Assembly (NCBI RefSeq): GCF_030161115.1
Contig: NZ_BSPQ01000001.1
Coordinates: 62,001-126,000, forward strand
Length of the DNA stretch: 64,000 nt
Direction: 5' to 3'
Source of the DNA: Psychromonas marina
Lineage (GTDB): Bacteria > Pseudomonadota > Gammaproteobacteria > Enterobacterales > Psychromonadaceae
Position 1 is the stretch's first letter. Each line of letters opens with the position of its first letter. Made by a program: the position numbers and the translations under genes. Below are positions 33,822 through 43,516 of the stretch, piece after piece. The notes beneath the pieces were generated by a model. The model searched no databases. It saw only the letters and a list, made by a program, of their open reading frames with translations, and had not been told where the DNA came from.

Positions 33822-35078
33822 TCAACTTCTCCACAACGCCCAAGGCATAGAATATAATCTTGCACTTAATGCCCATGTACCTATAAATCGCAATACATTT
33901 GCTATCAAAAAAGCTAATGCGGCGCCACTAATGCCATAAGATGGGATAAGTAGAAAAAGCAAAAGAACATTTATCAAACCAGAAAAAATTGTTACGTATG
34001 ACAAATACTTGGTTTTTTTCACATAAAATATATAGTTGGTAACCATAAAATACATACCAAAAAATACTTGCCCTATTAGCAAAATTGGTAATACTTCAGC
34101 AGCTTGGTAAAATTTTTCTCCTACCATAACTTTTAATAATGGTGGAGCAATAAAAAATGCTAAAAGTGACATCACAAGTAAAAATGCAAAATATAGATAA
34201 GTTTTTTTGACGATATCTATTTTTTTATTAAAATCATTTTCTTTTAAGCGAGCAAATAGCCAAGGGGAGTACGCTTTATTTATACTATTAAAAATAATAT
34301 TCAATGCAGAGCCTAAGCTAAATGCAACCATATAAACCCCTGTCATCTCCAAACCAAGCTCTTTATTTATCAACAACCTATCAACTGACAATAATAAAAA
34401 ACCTCCTAAAACATGAGGGATTAAAGGAATACCAAATGACAGCGCCTCATTAATATCTTTCCTATTATATTCAAATAGAAAAAGTTTATCCTTAATTAGT
34501 GTACAATAGGAAATAAATCCTATAATTACACCAGTTAAAATCATTCCATAAATTCGCCCTTCAGCCCCCAAATGTAAGACAACAACAAACAATATGCTGA
34601 ATGATATAACAACTAGTGAATTTGTTACTTGTAAAACACCATACAATTTAGCTTTACCTCTGATCTGCCATTGCCCTAACCGCAGAGTTAATAAAAAAGA
34701 GCAACAAACATTTAATATACCAAAATAAATCCAAACTGGAGGGAACCCCAAATAATTAGCTATCTGTGAATAAAAAAAAGAAAACACAAACAAAGCAAAG
34801 ACTGTACTACTTAATAAAATAAATAGGCAATTACCATTAAACCTTGCTAACTGAGTATTCGTAACGTCTTTGTCAAAAAAACGCCGGTTTGCAGCACCAT
34901 GTACACTTAAACCAATAATGGAAGCTAATCCAGCAGTAAACATATTAAACATTGCCACTTGACCATATTGCTCAGGAGATAGATAGCGAGTCAACACAGG
35001 CAACAATAAGAATGGAATAGTAGCACTCAATATTGAGCTAAATACGTAAATAGAGCTTGTTTTAATGAAATTACTCAT
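33822..35078 (-). CDS. wzx: Repeat-unit flippase (Wzx-like)
   Basis: A 418-residue polytopic membrane protein of the polysaccharide transporter (MATE-like) family. It starts MSNFIKTSSIYVFSSILSAT, has LLPVLTRYLSPEQYG in the first helix hairpin and about 12 transmembrane segments. It should flip the undecaprenyl-linked repeat unit to the periplasm. I moved the start to the ATG at 35078, because the 21 extra codons upstream (MVLVPNYIICYY) spoil the conserved N-terminus. It pairs with the Wzy polymerase three genes downstream. Confidence 0.85.
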   Translation of the reverse strand: MSNFIKTSSIYVFSSILSATIPFLLLPVLTRYLSPEQYGQVAMFNMFTAGLASIIGLSVHGAANRRFFDKDVTNTQLARFNGNCLFILLSSTVFALFVFSFFYSQIANYLGFPPVWIYFGILNVCCSFLLTLRLGQWQIRGKAKLYGVLQVTNSLVVISFSILFVVVLHLGAEGRIYGMILTGVIIGFISYCTLIKDKLFLFEYNRKDINEALSFGIPLIPHVLGGFLLLSVDRLLINKELGLEMTGVYMVAFSLGSALNIIFNSINKAYSPWLFARLKENDFNKKIDIVKKTYLYFAFLLVMSLLAFFIAPPLLKVMVGEKFYQAAEVLPILLIGQVFFGMYFMVTNYIFYVKKTKYLSYVTIFSGLINVLLLFLLIPSYGISGAALAFLIANVLRFIGTWALSARLYSMPWALWRS

Positions 35079-35261
35079 ATTATTGAATTTTCTTATTTTC
35101 TGAAGGTAGTAGCAAATAATGTAGTTGGGCACTAGAACCATCTTTAACTATTAATACATATTGTGTTTATATAATTAGATTATCCAATCTAGCTATACTT
35201 TTAAACATCATTAAAAACAGTTATTAGGATTCATGTGTAAGTTTCTTGAGGGGTTTGTACC

Positions 35262-36284
35262 TCAGGTACTAAGTATTACTTTTATAACATTTACACCATT
35301 ATCATTTAAATAGTCATAAACATGACGGGTGTTCTCTCTTGTTTTTTCATCCTCTATATACTCAGACAAATCAAAGCTAAGCACACCATCAATTCTAAAC
35401 AAACTAGGTAATGTAATAATGCTAGTTGTATAAAACCCCCCGATAAATTTTGGGGCATATTGGTGAACTTTAAAATAAACTTCACAAGGGGAAGCTAAAC
35501 GTTTTACTTCAACACCTAAAGCTCTAATAGCTTCTAGTTTTACATCTGAATCATCTCGATGTGCCATGTAACTTATAGGTTTCCCGTATTTATTTCTAAT
35601 AAAAGCAAAAGAAAATTTTAGTAACTCAAGCTCAACTTCAAGAGAAAAAATACCAGCTTCAGAATACTTTGCACCAAAAAAACAAAAACAATCCAAAGTC
35701 TTTACATCGTAAGGAACATCTGCAATTCTTTCATTTATTTGCCCAATTGAAAGCCATTTATTTAGATTAAAGCTGCTAAATAAATCAGGAGCAGAGTCAT
35801 CAAAGTTGAAAGAAAACAAGTAGCTATAAATTAAAAACGTCGTATAAGAGTTATTATTTTTATAATAAGTACGCAGTCCCACTCCCTTACTAAAATACTT
35901 TTTCTGCAACATTAGAATTACAGCACCATCATCAAGTAATGTTTCTTTCTCTATTGATATCACTCTTGCAAGTAAACAGAATAAAAAACTTCTATATTCA
36001 CCAATATAAGCTTTTGTTTTCCTATTCTTAAATTTAAATTTAAATTTAAGAGCATAATACAAAATGAGAAGATGATTGATATATTTATTACTTAATAGAT
36101 GAATCCTATACACTTTATCCCAAGAAGATGACCCTACTAATTTTTGCATTTGCTGCTTATTTTCTAACCTATTGTGTTGACCGTAATTGATAATTAAAAA
36201 ATTATTGCCAATATTGGTCGCTTTTGCTTCTATAGCAGACATTAACTGCGTAGGGGATGCTACAATGTATACATTATTTAACAT
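35262..36284 (-). CDS. Sialyltransferase-like glycosyltransferase
   Basis: A 340-residue protein starting NNVYIVASPTQLMSAIEA and containing LLDDGAVILML, SYMAHRDDS and FIGGFYTTSIITLPSLF. The ASPTQL start, the DDGA block and the GFYTTS region recall bacterial sialyltransferases of the GT52/polysialyltransferase group. It overlaps the CMP-sugar synthetase gene by 7 nt, so it is the natural candidate to transfer legionaminic acid from its CMP form to the repeat unit. The family call is moderate; the substrate is inferred from neighbours. Confidence 0.6.
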   Translation of the reverse strand: MLNNVYIVASPTQLMSAIEAKATNIGNNFLIINYGQHNRLENKQQMQKLVGSSSWDKVYRIHLLSNKYINHLLILYYALKFKFKFKNRKTKAYIGEYRSFLFCLLARVISIEKETLLDDGAVILMLQKKYFSKGVGLRTYYKNNNSYTTFLIYSYLFSFNFDDSAPDLFSSFNLNKWLSIGQINERIADVPYDVKTLDCFCFFGAKYSEAGIFSLEVELELLKFSFAFIRNKYGKPISYMAHRDDSDVKLEAIRALGVEVKRLASPCEVYFKVHQYAPKFIGGFYTTSIITLPSLFRIDGVLSFDLSEYIEDEKTRENTRHVYDYLNDNGVNVIKVILST

Positions 36285-36976
36285 ATTTTTTTGCTTAATA
36301 ATAATTCAGCTACTTGAAAATCTAATTCTGTATCAATATCTACAGAGTTAACGTTACTCATTTTGCAGGCATAAGACTCTTTCGTATAACAAATTTTTCC
36401 ATACCTCTGTAACTTTTTAATATCAAAAATATAGATTGCACCATTTAATCGATAAAAGTTATCAAGATCTTGTGACCGTCGTAAATTTTCATTATTAATA
36501 AAATCTTTCATATTAGAATCAATAGGCAAGGTATTTGACCATAATGGAGAGTGCTCACAAGAAGTAACCGAAACGACAGAAAATGCATGTTTTTCTACAA
36601 AGAGCTCAACTGCATTATCGATATCATCTACTGTTCGTAATGGAGATGTAGGCTGAAGAAGAATAACAACATCGTAATTTTCACCATATTTATTTAAAGT
36701 ATAAAGAAGCATACTCTCAGTGCTTGCCGTATCTGAAGCTAATTTTTTTGGTCTTAGCTCTGGTACATTAGCACCGTATTTGAGTGAAATAGATTGAATT
36801 TCTTCATCATCAGTGCTTATAAATACAGTGTCAATATATTTGCTACTTTTGGCTGCATCTATACTCCAAGAAATTAAAGGCTTACCAATCATAGGTAAAA
36901 TATTTTTACGTGGAAGCCTTTTGCTTCCTCCCCTAGCAGGAATAATCGCTAATATTCTTTTATCATTAATCATCAT
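36278..36976 (-). CDS. legF: CMP-legionaminic acid synthetase (NeuA/LegF type)
   Basis: A 232-residue acylneuraminate cytidylyltransferase. It has the nucleotide-binding IPARGGSKRLPRKNI, then SWSIDAAKSSKYIDTVFIST, LLQPTSPLR, and DIDTELDFQVAE near the C-terminus with metal-binding acidic residues. It activates a nonulosonic acid with CTP. Because the locus has legB, legC and ptmE homologues, the substrate is probably legionaminic acid rather than Neu5Ac. Its ATG shares one base with the stop of ptmE. Confidence 0.88.
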   Translation of the reverse strand: MMINDKRILAIIPARGGSKRLPRKNILPMIGKPLISWSIDAAKSSKYIDTVFISTDDEEIQSISLKYGANVPELRPKKLASDTASTESMLLYTLNKYGENYDVVILLQPTSPLRTVDDIDNAVELFVEKHAFSVVSVTSCEHSPLWSNTLPIDSNMKDFINNENLRRSQDLDNFYRLNGAIYIFDIKKLQRYGKICYTKESYACKMSNVNSVDIDTELDFQVAELLLSKKIC

Positions 36977-38028
36977 TACAACCCTAAAGTATGAATATCA
37001 GCTTGCGCACGTTGATAATCTTCCATGCGACCTATATCAAGCCAATACTCATGAATTGGAAACATCATTACATTGCCTTGTGCTTCTATTTGTCGTTCCA
37101 GTAGTGTCGGCATATCTACTTTTTCATTTTCCTTAACCTGCTCAATCAGATCCGGATTTACAACATAAATGCCGGCATTAATATGAAATATCTGTGTTGG
37201 CTTTTCGACCATACTGGTTATTTTCCCAGCATTACCTTGAATAACGCCATAAGGGATTTGGTATTCATATTCGCGTACGCACATTGATGCATCAGCAGAC
37301 TCATTGTTATGAAAGTCTAATAACTTTTGAAAATTAACATTAGTTAATACATCACCATTCATCATAATGAGGGGTAACTTGGGTAAGTTACTCGGCAATA
37401 AACCTAATGCGCCACCAGTGCCAAGAGGAGAGTCCTCATAAACATAGGTGATATTCACCCCCCACTTAGCGCCATCACCGAAATAATCCATGATCATTTC
37501 TGGCATATAATGGGTAGAAATATAAAAATTCACAAAACCCGATTTAATAAAATTAAGTAAAGTGATTTCAAGAATAGGCTTATCACCCACTTTTAACAGC
37601 GGCTTAGGGCAATTATTAGTTAAAGGTCTTAAACGCGTGCCAAAGCCCCCCGCCATCAGGAAAATAGGGTTTTCTAAGCGCGGTTTATGTAAAGATTCAT
37701 GCAGGGTCTGCAACCCAACAACGATACCGTCTTCAATCAGGGGAATCGATAGAATTTCTTTAGACTCCATCAATTCAATTAATTGCTGCCTACTAGATTG
37801 TGGCGTCGCTGTGAATGGCGTAGCATTCATAACTTTTGCAACACTTTCATCTAATGAAACCCCAGCTAATAGTCCTCTGCGAATATCGCCATCACTAACC
37901 ACACCTAATAATGTATTAGCTTGGTCAACAATCACAGCGCCTCTCAATGCTTCTCTATCAATAACTTCCAGTGCTTCTCTAATTGTACTATCTGGACCGA
38001 TTAAAGTATTTTGCCACTTATGACTCAT
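36976..38028 (-). CDS. ptmE: CBS-domain glucosamine-1-phosphate guanylyltransferase (PtmE type)
   Basis: A 350-residue protein with two N-terminal CBS domains (about residues 8-115: STIREALEVIDREALRG, VVSDGDIRRGL) and a sugar-1-phosphate nucleotidyltransferase domain starting IFLMAGGFGTRLRPLT, with an LIMMNGDVLTNV metal site. In Campylobacter, PtmE makes GDP-glucosamine, the first committed step of the GDP-linked legionaminic acid route. The same gene order with legF, legH, legI and legG supports that role here. It overlaps legH by 11 nt. Confidence 0.82.
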   Translation of the reverse strand: MSHKWQNTLIGPDSTIREALEVIDREALRGAVIVDQANTLLGVVSDGDIRRGLLAGVSLDESVAKVMNATPFTATPQSSRQQLIELMESKEILSIPLIEDGIVVGLQTLHESLHKPRLENPIFLMAGGFGTRLRPLTNNCPKPLLKVGDKPILEITLLNFIKSGFVNFYISTHYMPEMIMDYFGDGAKWGVNITYVYEDSPLGTGGALGLLPSNLPKLPLIMMNGDVLTNVNFQKLLDFHNNESADASMCVREYEYQIPYGVIQGNAGKITSMVEKPTQIFHINAGIYVVNPDLIEQVKENEKVDMPTLLERQIEAQGNVMMFPIHEYWLDIGRMEDYQRAQADIHTLGL

Positions 38029-38686
38029 TATCTAGCCTCTTATTATGAATTACAGTTCGCGCCCCAAAGACGGTACTCGCAAACGGAACATGCTTAGTGA
38101 CAATGGCGCCAGCGCCAATTACCGCTTTATCTCCAATAGAGATGCATTGTATTATATTGGCACCAGTACCGATGTGTACATAATCCCCTGTTTTAACTTG
38201 CCCACTTAATGTTGCCCCAGGCGCAATATGGTTATGTGCCCCAATAATGCAATCATGCTCAATGATTGCGCCCGTATTAATAATGCTATTATCTCCGATA
38301 ACAGCCCCCGCTTGAATAATTGCGCCAGGCATAACTTGAACACCTTTCCCCAAAATTGCAAAATCAGAAATACAAGCGTGTTTAGAAACAACCTGCTGAA
38401 AAGAATACCCTTGCTTAGTAAACTTTTTATATAGTTTTGTTCTTAAGTTTGAGCCGGGTAATGAACCTAGACCATTAACAATACTGACGGTATTGCATTG
38501 CTCTTCAAAAATTTTGTTTTCGTTTTCAAAGAACGGAATTCCAACTAAAGCAGATCTTACAAAATCAATATCAGGGCTAAAAATCCCGGATATTGTATGT
38601 TGATTCTGTTTTAATATATCGACTAAAACGCTTGCGTGACCACCGGCCCCTAAAACAACTATTTTATTACCCAAAAATAACCTCAC
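38018..38686 (-). CDS. legH: LegH/PglD-like N-acetyltransferase
   Basis: A 222-residue NeuD/PglD-family protein. It has an N-terminal Rossmann-like domain (KIVVLGAGGHASVLVDIL), then a left-handed beta-helix with IIEHDCIIGAHNHIAPGATL, where the first His is the predicted catalytic base. In the legionaminic pathway LegH N-acetylates the 4-amino group of the bacillosamine-like intermediate. It overlaps legI by 20 nt; an in-frame later start is possible but would cut into the Rossmann strand. Confidence 0.82.
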   Translation of the reverse strand: MRLFLGNKIVVLGAGGHASVLVDILKQNQHTISGIFSPDIDFVRSALVGIPFFENENKIFEEQCNTVSIVNGLGSLPGSNLRTKLYKKFTKQGYSFQQVVSKHACISDFAILGKGVQVMPGAIIQAGAVIGDNSIINTGAIIEHDCIIGAHNHIAPGATLSGQVKTGDYVHIGTGANIIQCISIGDKAVIGAGAIVTKHVPFASTVFGARTVIHNKRLDNES

Positions 38687-39740
38687 CTTCGCGGTAAGAT
38701 TTTGTTGATGGCGTATTTATTAGTTCCCAATATTGATAAGGGCTAACACCATTTCCGGGACGCTTTATTTCTATATTTTCAGCATTAAATAATTCATCCA
38801 CAGCAATATCTTTAGCTGCAACTAAACTTTTTCTCGCGATTGCCTTATTTTTAACCTCAGAGGGCCTAGGACCTTTTACACCATCGCCAATTGCTAATTC
38901 AATATCTCGAATTGCTATCACCATATTAGCCAACTCGGTAGGCTCTAATGACGCTTTATGATCCGGCCCTTCCATCTCTTTATCTAATGTAAAATGTTTT
39001 TCAATAATCTTCGCGCCTCTCGCCACTGCTGCAATCGGCACACTAATACCTGCACTGTGATCCGAATATCCGATTTCCAATTTAAACGCGTTAGCAAGTG
39101 TATCCATGGCCTTCAAGTTAATGTCTTTCATTGGTGCAGGATATTCAGTTGTACAATGAAGTATTGTCACTTTGTTTTTCAATAAGGCTTGCCCTTCTTC
39201 TGAAAAATAAGCAGCCTGAAAAGCATCAAGTGAAGGAGCTACATCATCCTGAGCTAAATAACCAAATGCAATCACACCTAACGCAGACTCAATTTCTGCT
39301 AAGGTTGCCATACCTGTGGATACAATTAAATCAGCCCCGGTTTGTGCGTGTTGCAGCACTAAGGGGGCATTGGTTAATTCGCCCGATGGTATTTTTAGTC
39401 GTTTCAAGCCCAAATCATTCACTAAAAAATCTAAGCTTTCAGAATCAAATGCTGTTGATAGAAATTCAATACCGAGATTATTACAATATTTGACCAATTC
39501 ATGATGAAATTCGTAACTTAACTCCAAACGGCTTAACATCGCCAATTGAGATTCTACTTTTTGGGTGTTTTCTATTTGATATTCTGCTTGTTTAGCATCT
39601 GCAGTAACTAGTTTTTTTGCTTTGAAGGTTTGGAACTTAACAATATCAACACCCGCTTTGTAAGCAGCATCAACCAGCTCAAACGCAAGCTTTTCACTGC
39701 CATTATGATTAACACCAGCTTCCGCAATTATTAATGTCAT
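38667..39740 (-). CDS. legI: Legionaminic acid synthase (NeuB family)
   Basis: A 357-residue NeuB-type synthase: an N-terminal TIM barrel (IIAEAGVNHNGS, IVKFQTFKAKKLVT, LKIPSGELTN, GYSDHSAG) and a C-terminal SAF antifreeze-like domain (ARKSLVAAKDIAVDE, KRPGNGVSP). It condenses phosphoenolpyruvate with 2,4-diacetamido-2,4,6-trideoxymannose to give legionaminic acid. The assignment over Neu5Ac synthase rests on the neighbouring legB/legC genes. The start shares ATGA with the legG stop. Confidence 0.88.
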   Translation of the reverse strand: MTLIIAEAGVNHNGSEKLAFELVDAAYKAGVDIVKFQTFKAKKLVTADAKQAEYQIENTQKVESQLAMLSRLELSYEFHHELVKYCNNLGIEFLSTAFDSESLDFLVNDLGLKRLKIPSGELTNAPLVLQHAQTGADLIVSTGMATLAEIESALGVIAFGYLAQDDVAPSLDAFQAAYFSEEGQALLKNKVTILHCTTEYPAPMKDINLKAMDTLANAFKLEIGYSDHSAGISVPIAAVARGAKIIEKHFTLDKEMEGPDHKASLEPTELANMVIAIRDIELAIGDGVKGPRPSEVKNKAIARKSLVAAKDIAVDELFNAENIEIKRPGNGVSPYQYWELINTPSTKSYREGEVIFG

Positions 39741-40906
39741 AGAAGATCACCACTCGTTATATCGTAAAATGTTTTTATTGAAGTACTTTCAAGTGATTTA
39801 ATCATATCGATGACTTTACCGCTTGCATCTCCAGCACCATATGGATTAAGAATACGCTCATTTTCTTCTTTGTAATCCCTGTTGATCGCATCATTGATAG
39901 CACTTGTTATTGCTAATTTATCTGCAGAGCAATTAAGTACACTTTTAGCCGCTAAGCGGCCTTTTTGTCTCATGCCAATATCAACAGTAGGTACATCAAA
40001 TGAAGGAACCTCAATAATACCGCTTGATGAGTTACCTATAACGGCATCGGCATATTTCACCGTGCTTAAATAGCGCTGCTGACCAAGCGATTTGATAGCA
40101 AGTACACGTTTAGGTGCATTGCTTGCATAGGCTTCTAGCATTGGAATAATCTTTCTGCCACCATCATCAGCATTGGGATAGGTGATAATCACTTGATGGT
40201 TAGGAAATGTATCTAGGCTATCCAGAAGTGCCTGAAATGACGCTTCAGGATCTTCTTCTGCAAGTGTTACAGGGTGATAAGTAACGAGAAAATACGGCTG
40301 AGATAATTCAAAGTTTAGGGAGTCTGAAATTTGTGCGCGCGTTAGCATCTCACTTCGCAACAAATGATCTAAGCCAATCGCGCCAACATTTTTGACACGA
40401 TTAGGGTTTTCCCCTAACTGAATAACTCGCTGTCGATATGTATCGGTTGACGTTGCGTGCAAGTAACTAAGCTTTGAGATAGAATGACGAATAGCATCAT
40501 CGTACGCGCCTTCAGTAATTTCACCACCATGTAAATGAATAACGGGAATTTTCAGAATCATCGCTGTTTGTGCCGCGGCTAACGCTTCAAAACGATCTCC
40601 TAAGATAACCAATGTATCAGGCTTTAATCGATCTAATGCATCAGCAAAACCTAACACACCTAAGCCCATACTCTTAGCAACACCTACAGCAGAATCTGAG
40701 GATAATAATATCTCTATTTTCTCATCTATTTTAAAGCCATCTTTTTCAATTTGAGTATACGTACAACCAAACTCGGGCGACAGATGCATACCTGAAACCA
40801 GTAATTTCAGATCTAATGCATCATCGGATTGGATATCTTTCAACAACCAGTAAAGCAAACCGTACTCAGCGCGAGTACCCGTGAAGACCGCAACCGTTTT
40901 AGTCAT
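39737..40906 (-). CDS. legG: NDP-sugar hydrolase/2-epimerase (NeuC/LegG)
   Basis: A 389-residue GT-B-like hydrolysing 2-epimerase. Features are VAVFTGTRAEYGLLYWLLKD at the N-terminus, VILGDRFEALAAA, HLHGGEITEGAYDD, and the C-terminal IGNSSSGIIEVPSFDVP. It removes the nucleotide and inverts C2 to release the 2,4-diacetamido mannose-type sugar used by LegI. It lies 4 nt after legC and overlaps legI. Confidence 0.9.
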   Translation of the reverse strand: MTKTVAVFTGTRAEYGLLYWLLKDIQSDDALDLKLLVSGMHLSPEFGCTYTQIEKDGFKIDEKIEILLSSDSAVGVAKSMGLGVLGFADALDRLKPDTLVILGDRFEALAAAQTAMILKIPVIHLHGGEITEGAYDDAIRHSISKLSYLHATSTDTYRQRVIQLGENPNRVKNVGAIGLDHLLRSEMLTRAQISDSLNFELSQPYFLVTYHPVTLAEEDPEASFQALLDSLDTFPNHQVIITYPNADDGGRKIIPMLEAYASNAPKRVLAIKSLGQQRYLSTVKYADAVIGNSSSGIIEVPSFDVPTVDIGMRQKGRLAAKSVLNCSADKLAITSAINDAINRDYKEENERILNPYGAGDASGKVIDMIKSLESTSIKTFYDITSGDLL

Positions 40907-40910
40907 TTTA

Positions 40911-42059
40911 TTAACCTATTTTAACAGGAGAGCTAGGTAGGTTAATTAAATGCTTTTCAACCCATTCAGATACACGTAAATCGCCTCTAAGGGCATTTTT
41001 AAACATAGGCAAACGATGCATTAACTGCCAGATTGGTCTAGTCATAACACCTTGCTCATTAGTTTCTTTTAGCAATAAATTACGGCTTTCTGTATCAGGG
41101 CAAATAATCGCATTTAGCCAATAATTTGATTGTGCATAGTCAGGCTCGGTAACAAATTGAAAGTCAGAATCTGCGAATAAAGTCTGATATTGCTCTGCCA
41201 ACACTCTTTTTTGTTTTAAAAACGCAGGTAATACTTCCATTTGCGCGCAACCAAGTGCAGCGTTCAAATTGGGTAATCGGTAATTAAACCCTGGCTCATC
41301 ATGATAGAATTCATAAGGGTGCGGCACTTTTGCCGTTGTAGTGACATGACGAGTATGTTTGCCAGCCTCTAAATTGCGGCAAAGTACCATACCACCACCA
41401 CCAGTGGTGATGACTTTATTACCATTGAAACTAATCGCTGAAAAATCACCTATAGTGCCGGTATGTTTACCTTTATAAAATGAGCCTAAGCTCTCAGCAG
41501 CATCTTCGACTAAAACAAGGTTCCACTTTAAACACACTGATAATAACTCATCAAGTTCAACAGGGTGACCAAAGGTATGCATAGGAATAACCGCTTTGAT
41601 CCTTTGTCCCGTAACTTTATGAGTACACTCACCATCACTATTTATTTTCGCATTCGTTTCGAGATACTCTTGTGTTGCTTTAGGACATAAACCAAGACTT
41701 ACTTTAGAAACATCGACAAAAATAGGCTCAGCGCCCATATGGTAAAGCGCATTACAAGTAGCAACAAATGTCAGTGCCTGGGTAATAACTAAATCGCCCT
41801 GCTTTACCCCAGCCATATACAGCGCAGTATGCAATGCAGCGGTACCATTCACGGTTGCTACCGCTTTTGTCGCGCCAGTATAAGTTTCAATATGTTTTTC
41901 AAAGTTTTCTACGTATTTACCAACACTCGACACAAAAGTACTATCGATAGTATCTGTTACATATTTTTTTTCATTACCTGCAAATGTTGGCGCATGTAAT
42001 GGTATAAAGTCATTGGTTTGATAAGTATCTCGAACAAAACTAATTAATTTATTATTCAT
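40911..42059 (-). CDS. legC: PLP-dependent sugar aminotransferase (LegC)
   Basis: A 382-residue DegT/DnrJ/EryC1-family enzyme. The PLP Lys lies in FSAISFNGNKVITTGGGGMV, the phosphate site in ATVNGTAALHTALYMAG, and VEDAAESLGS carries the Asp pairing with the PLP nitrogen. It transaminates the 4-keto product of LegB. Only the sugar-aminotransferase group has this GNK-TTGGGG loop. It follows legB by 24 nt on the same strand. Confidence 0.9.
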   Translation of the reverse strand: MNNKLISFVRDTYQTNDFIPLHAPTFAGNEKKYVTDTIDSTFVSSVGKYVENFEKHIETYTGATKAVATVNGTAALHTALYMAGVKQGDLVITQALTFVATCNALYHMGAEPIFVDVSKVSLGLCPKATQEYLETNAKINSDGECTHKVTGQRIKAVIPMHTFGHPVELDELLSVCLKWNLVLVEDAAESLGSFYKGKHTGTIGDFSAISFNGNKVITTGGGGMVLCRNLEAGKHTRHVTTTAKVPHPYEFYHDEPGFNYRLPNLNAALGCAQMEVLPAFLKQKRVLAEQYQTLFADSDFQFVTEPDYAQSNYWLNAIICPDTESRNLLLKETNEQGVMTRPIWQLMHRLPMFKNALRGDLRVSEWVEKHLINLPSSPVKIG

Positions 42060-42083
42060 CTTGTTTTTTTCCTAAAATAAGCC

Positions 42084-43274
42084 TTACATTTTACTGTCTA
42101 GGTACTTACCGGTTTCTTTATGCCCAAAGTCAGGGATCATTTTAAAGAACAGCTCAACTATTTGATCTTTTTCCCACTGTTTAGCCGACTTCATCTCGCC
42201 TATTTGTTGCTCAAAAAGGGTAACTAATTCTGCATCAAATATCGGCTCGTTTTTAATAACACCCAGATTTTCAAAACGCTGCATATCGAGTGTTTCTTTA
42301 TCAGTGAAAAACTCTTCAAAATCTTTCTCACCGGTTGTATCACTATCAGTGAATAAACAAGGCCATTTACCTTGTTCAGGTAATGTTTTAGCTAATTCTC
42401 TCGCTTCATCTTCTGATTCACAAAGGTGAGGTTCATAACCTAATTGTTCAAGGTATTTTACAGCAATATCTGCAAACGAAATAAGATGTAACGCTTCGCT
42501 TAACTTAGGAAAGAAAATGTCTCTATTTTCACCAAAGATACACGACATTAAACAAAGTTCGCCAGACTCTTGTGGCGTAACAAAGTAACGTTTGATATCT
42601 TTAGGTGCAACAATGGGTTGTCGTTTTTGAATGCGTTGATTAAACCCATGAAGCAAAGAGCCATCAGAAAACGCGACATTAGCAAATCGGGCAGTAGAGA
42701 TAGTAATATCAGCACTGCGACGCATTAAAAACATTTCCATAATACGTTTTGAAGCGCCCATCATATTAACTGGATTAGCAGCTTTATCGGTCGACACACA
42801 AAAATATTTTTTGGCACCTTTAGCGGCAGATTGTAATAATGTTTTTTCAGTATTAAAGATATTTACATCAATCATACGCATAAGGGTGAAGGGGTCTTTT
42901 TCACTGCGAACATGCTTAAGTGCCGATAGGTTTAACACATAGTCGTATTCACCATCTGCCTTAATGAACGCATCGTACTCAATCGAGCCAATATCCAAAG
43001 CAAAAGTTTGAAAATCGCCATCGATATAACCAAACGAACTACGAATATCACGAACAAGCTCAACCATGTTGTTTTCACTGATATCAACAGCATGTAATTT
43101 TTGTGGGTTTCTTTTGAAAATTTCTTTAGTCACAGCTTGTCCAATTGAACCTGCTGCACCAACAACTAAAAAACGACTTGCTGAAACTATTTTGGACAAC
43201 TCTTTTTCGTGAGTGTTAATATCATTTGAAAAAAGTTCTTTTTCGCGGCCAATAAGTGACAAGATTGAGCTCAT
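42084..43274 (-). CDS. legB: Nucleotide-sugar 4,6-dehydratase (LegB)
   Basis: A 396-residue extended SDR of the CapD/FlaA1-like group. It has the Rossmann motif VVGAAGSIGQA, an NLSALKHVRSEKDP segment and VSTDKAANPVNMMGASKR, where Met replaces the classic Tyr of YxxxK. It also has a 90-residue C-terminal extension rich in acidic residues. LegB dehydrates GDP-GlcNAc to the 4-keto-6-deoxy sugar, starting the conversion toward legionaminic acid. It is the first gene of the sugar block, 242 bp after wzc; no other gene lies in that gap. Confidence 0.88.
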   Translation of the reverse strand: MSSILSLIGREKELFSNDINTHEKELSKIVSASRFLVVGAAGSIGQAVTKEIFKRNPQKLHAVDISENNMVELVRDIRSSFGYIDGDFQTFALDIGSIEYDAFIKADGEYDYVLNLSALKHVRSEKDPFTLMRMIDVNIFNTEKTLLQSAAKGAKKYFCVSTDKAANPVNMMGASKRIMEMFLMRRSADITISTARFANVAFSDGSLLHGFNQRIQKRQPIVAPKDIKRYFVTPQESGELCLMSCIFGENRDIFFPKLSEALHLISFADIAVKYLEQLGYEPHLCESEDEARELAKTLPEQGKWPCLFTDSDTTGEKDFEEFFTDKETLDMQRFENLGVIKNEPIFDAELVTLFEQQIGEMKSAKQWEKDQIVELFFKMIPDFGHKETGKYLDSKM

Positions 43275-43516
43275 TTTCTGTTACCTTTGAATTTTATTTG
43301 GGAAATAACTGGAGTAATAATATGACTATTCTTTAGTCATTTCATTTTCAATATCATTGAAAACTTGAATATATTGGCTTTTATATCTCAGTAATTAAAA
43401 CACCACCGAGACACTTTACATTCATTTTGAGACAGGCTGATGACTATCAGCCCTTATAAAACCTACGCTTTACTAAACTTTTCAAAAAGGCCCCAATAGG
43501 TCGCCAAAAAAAAATA

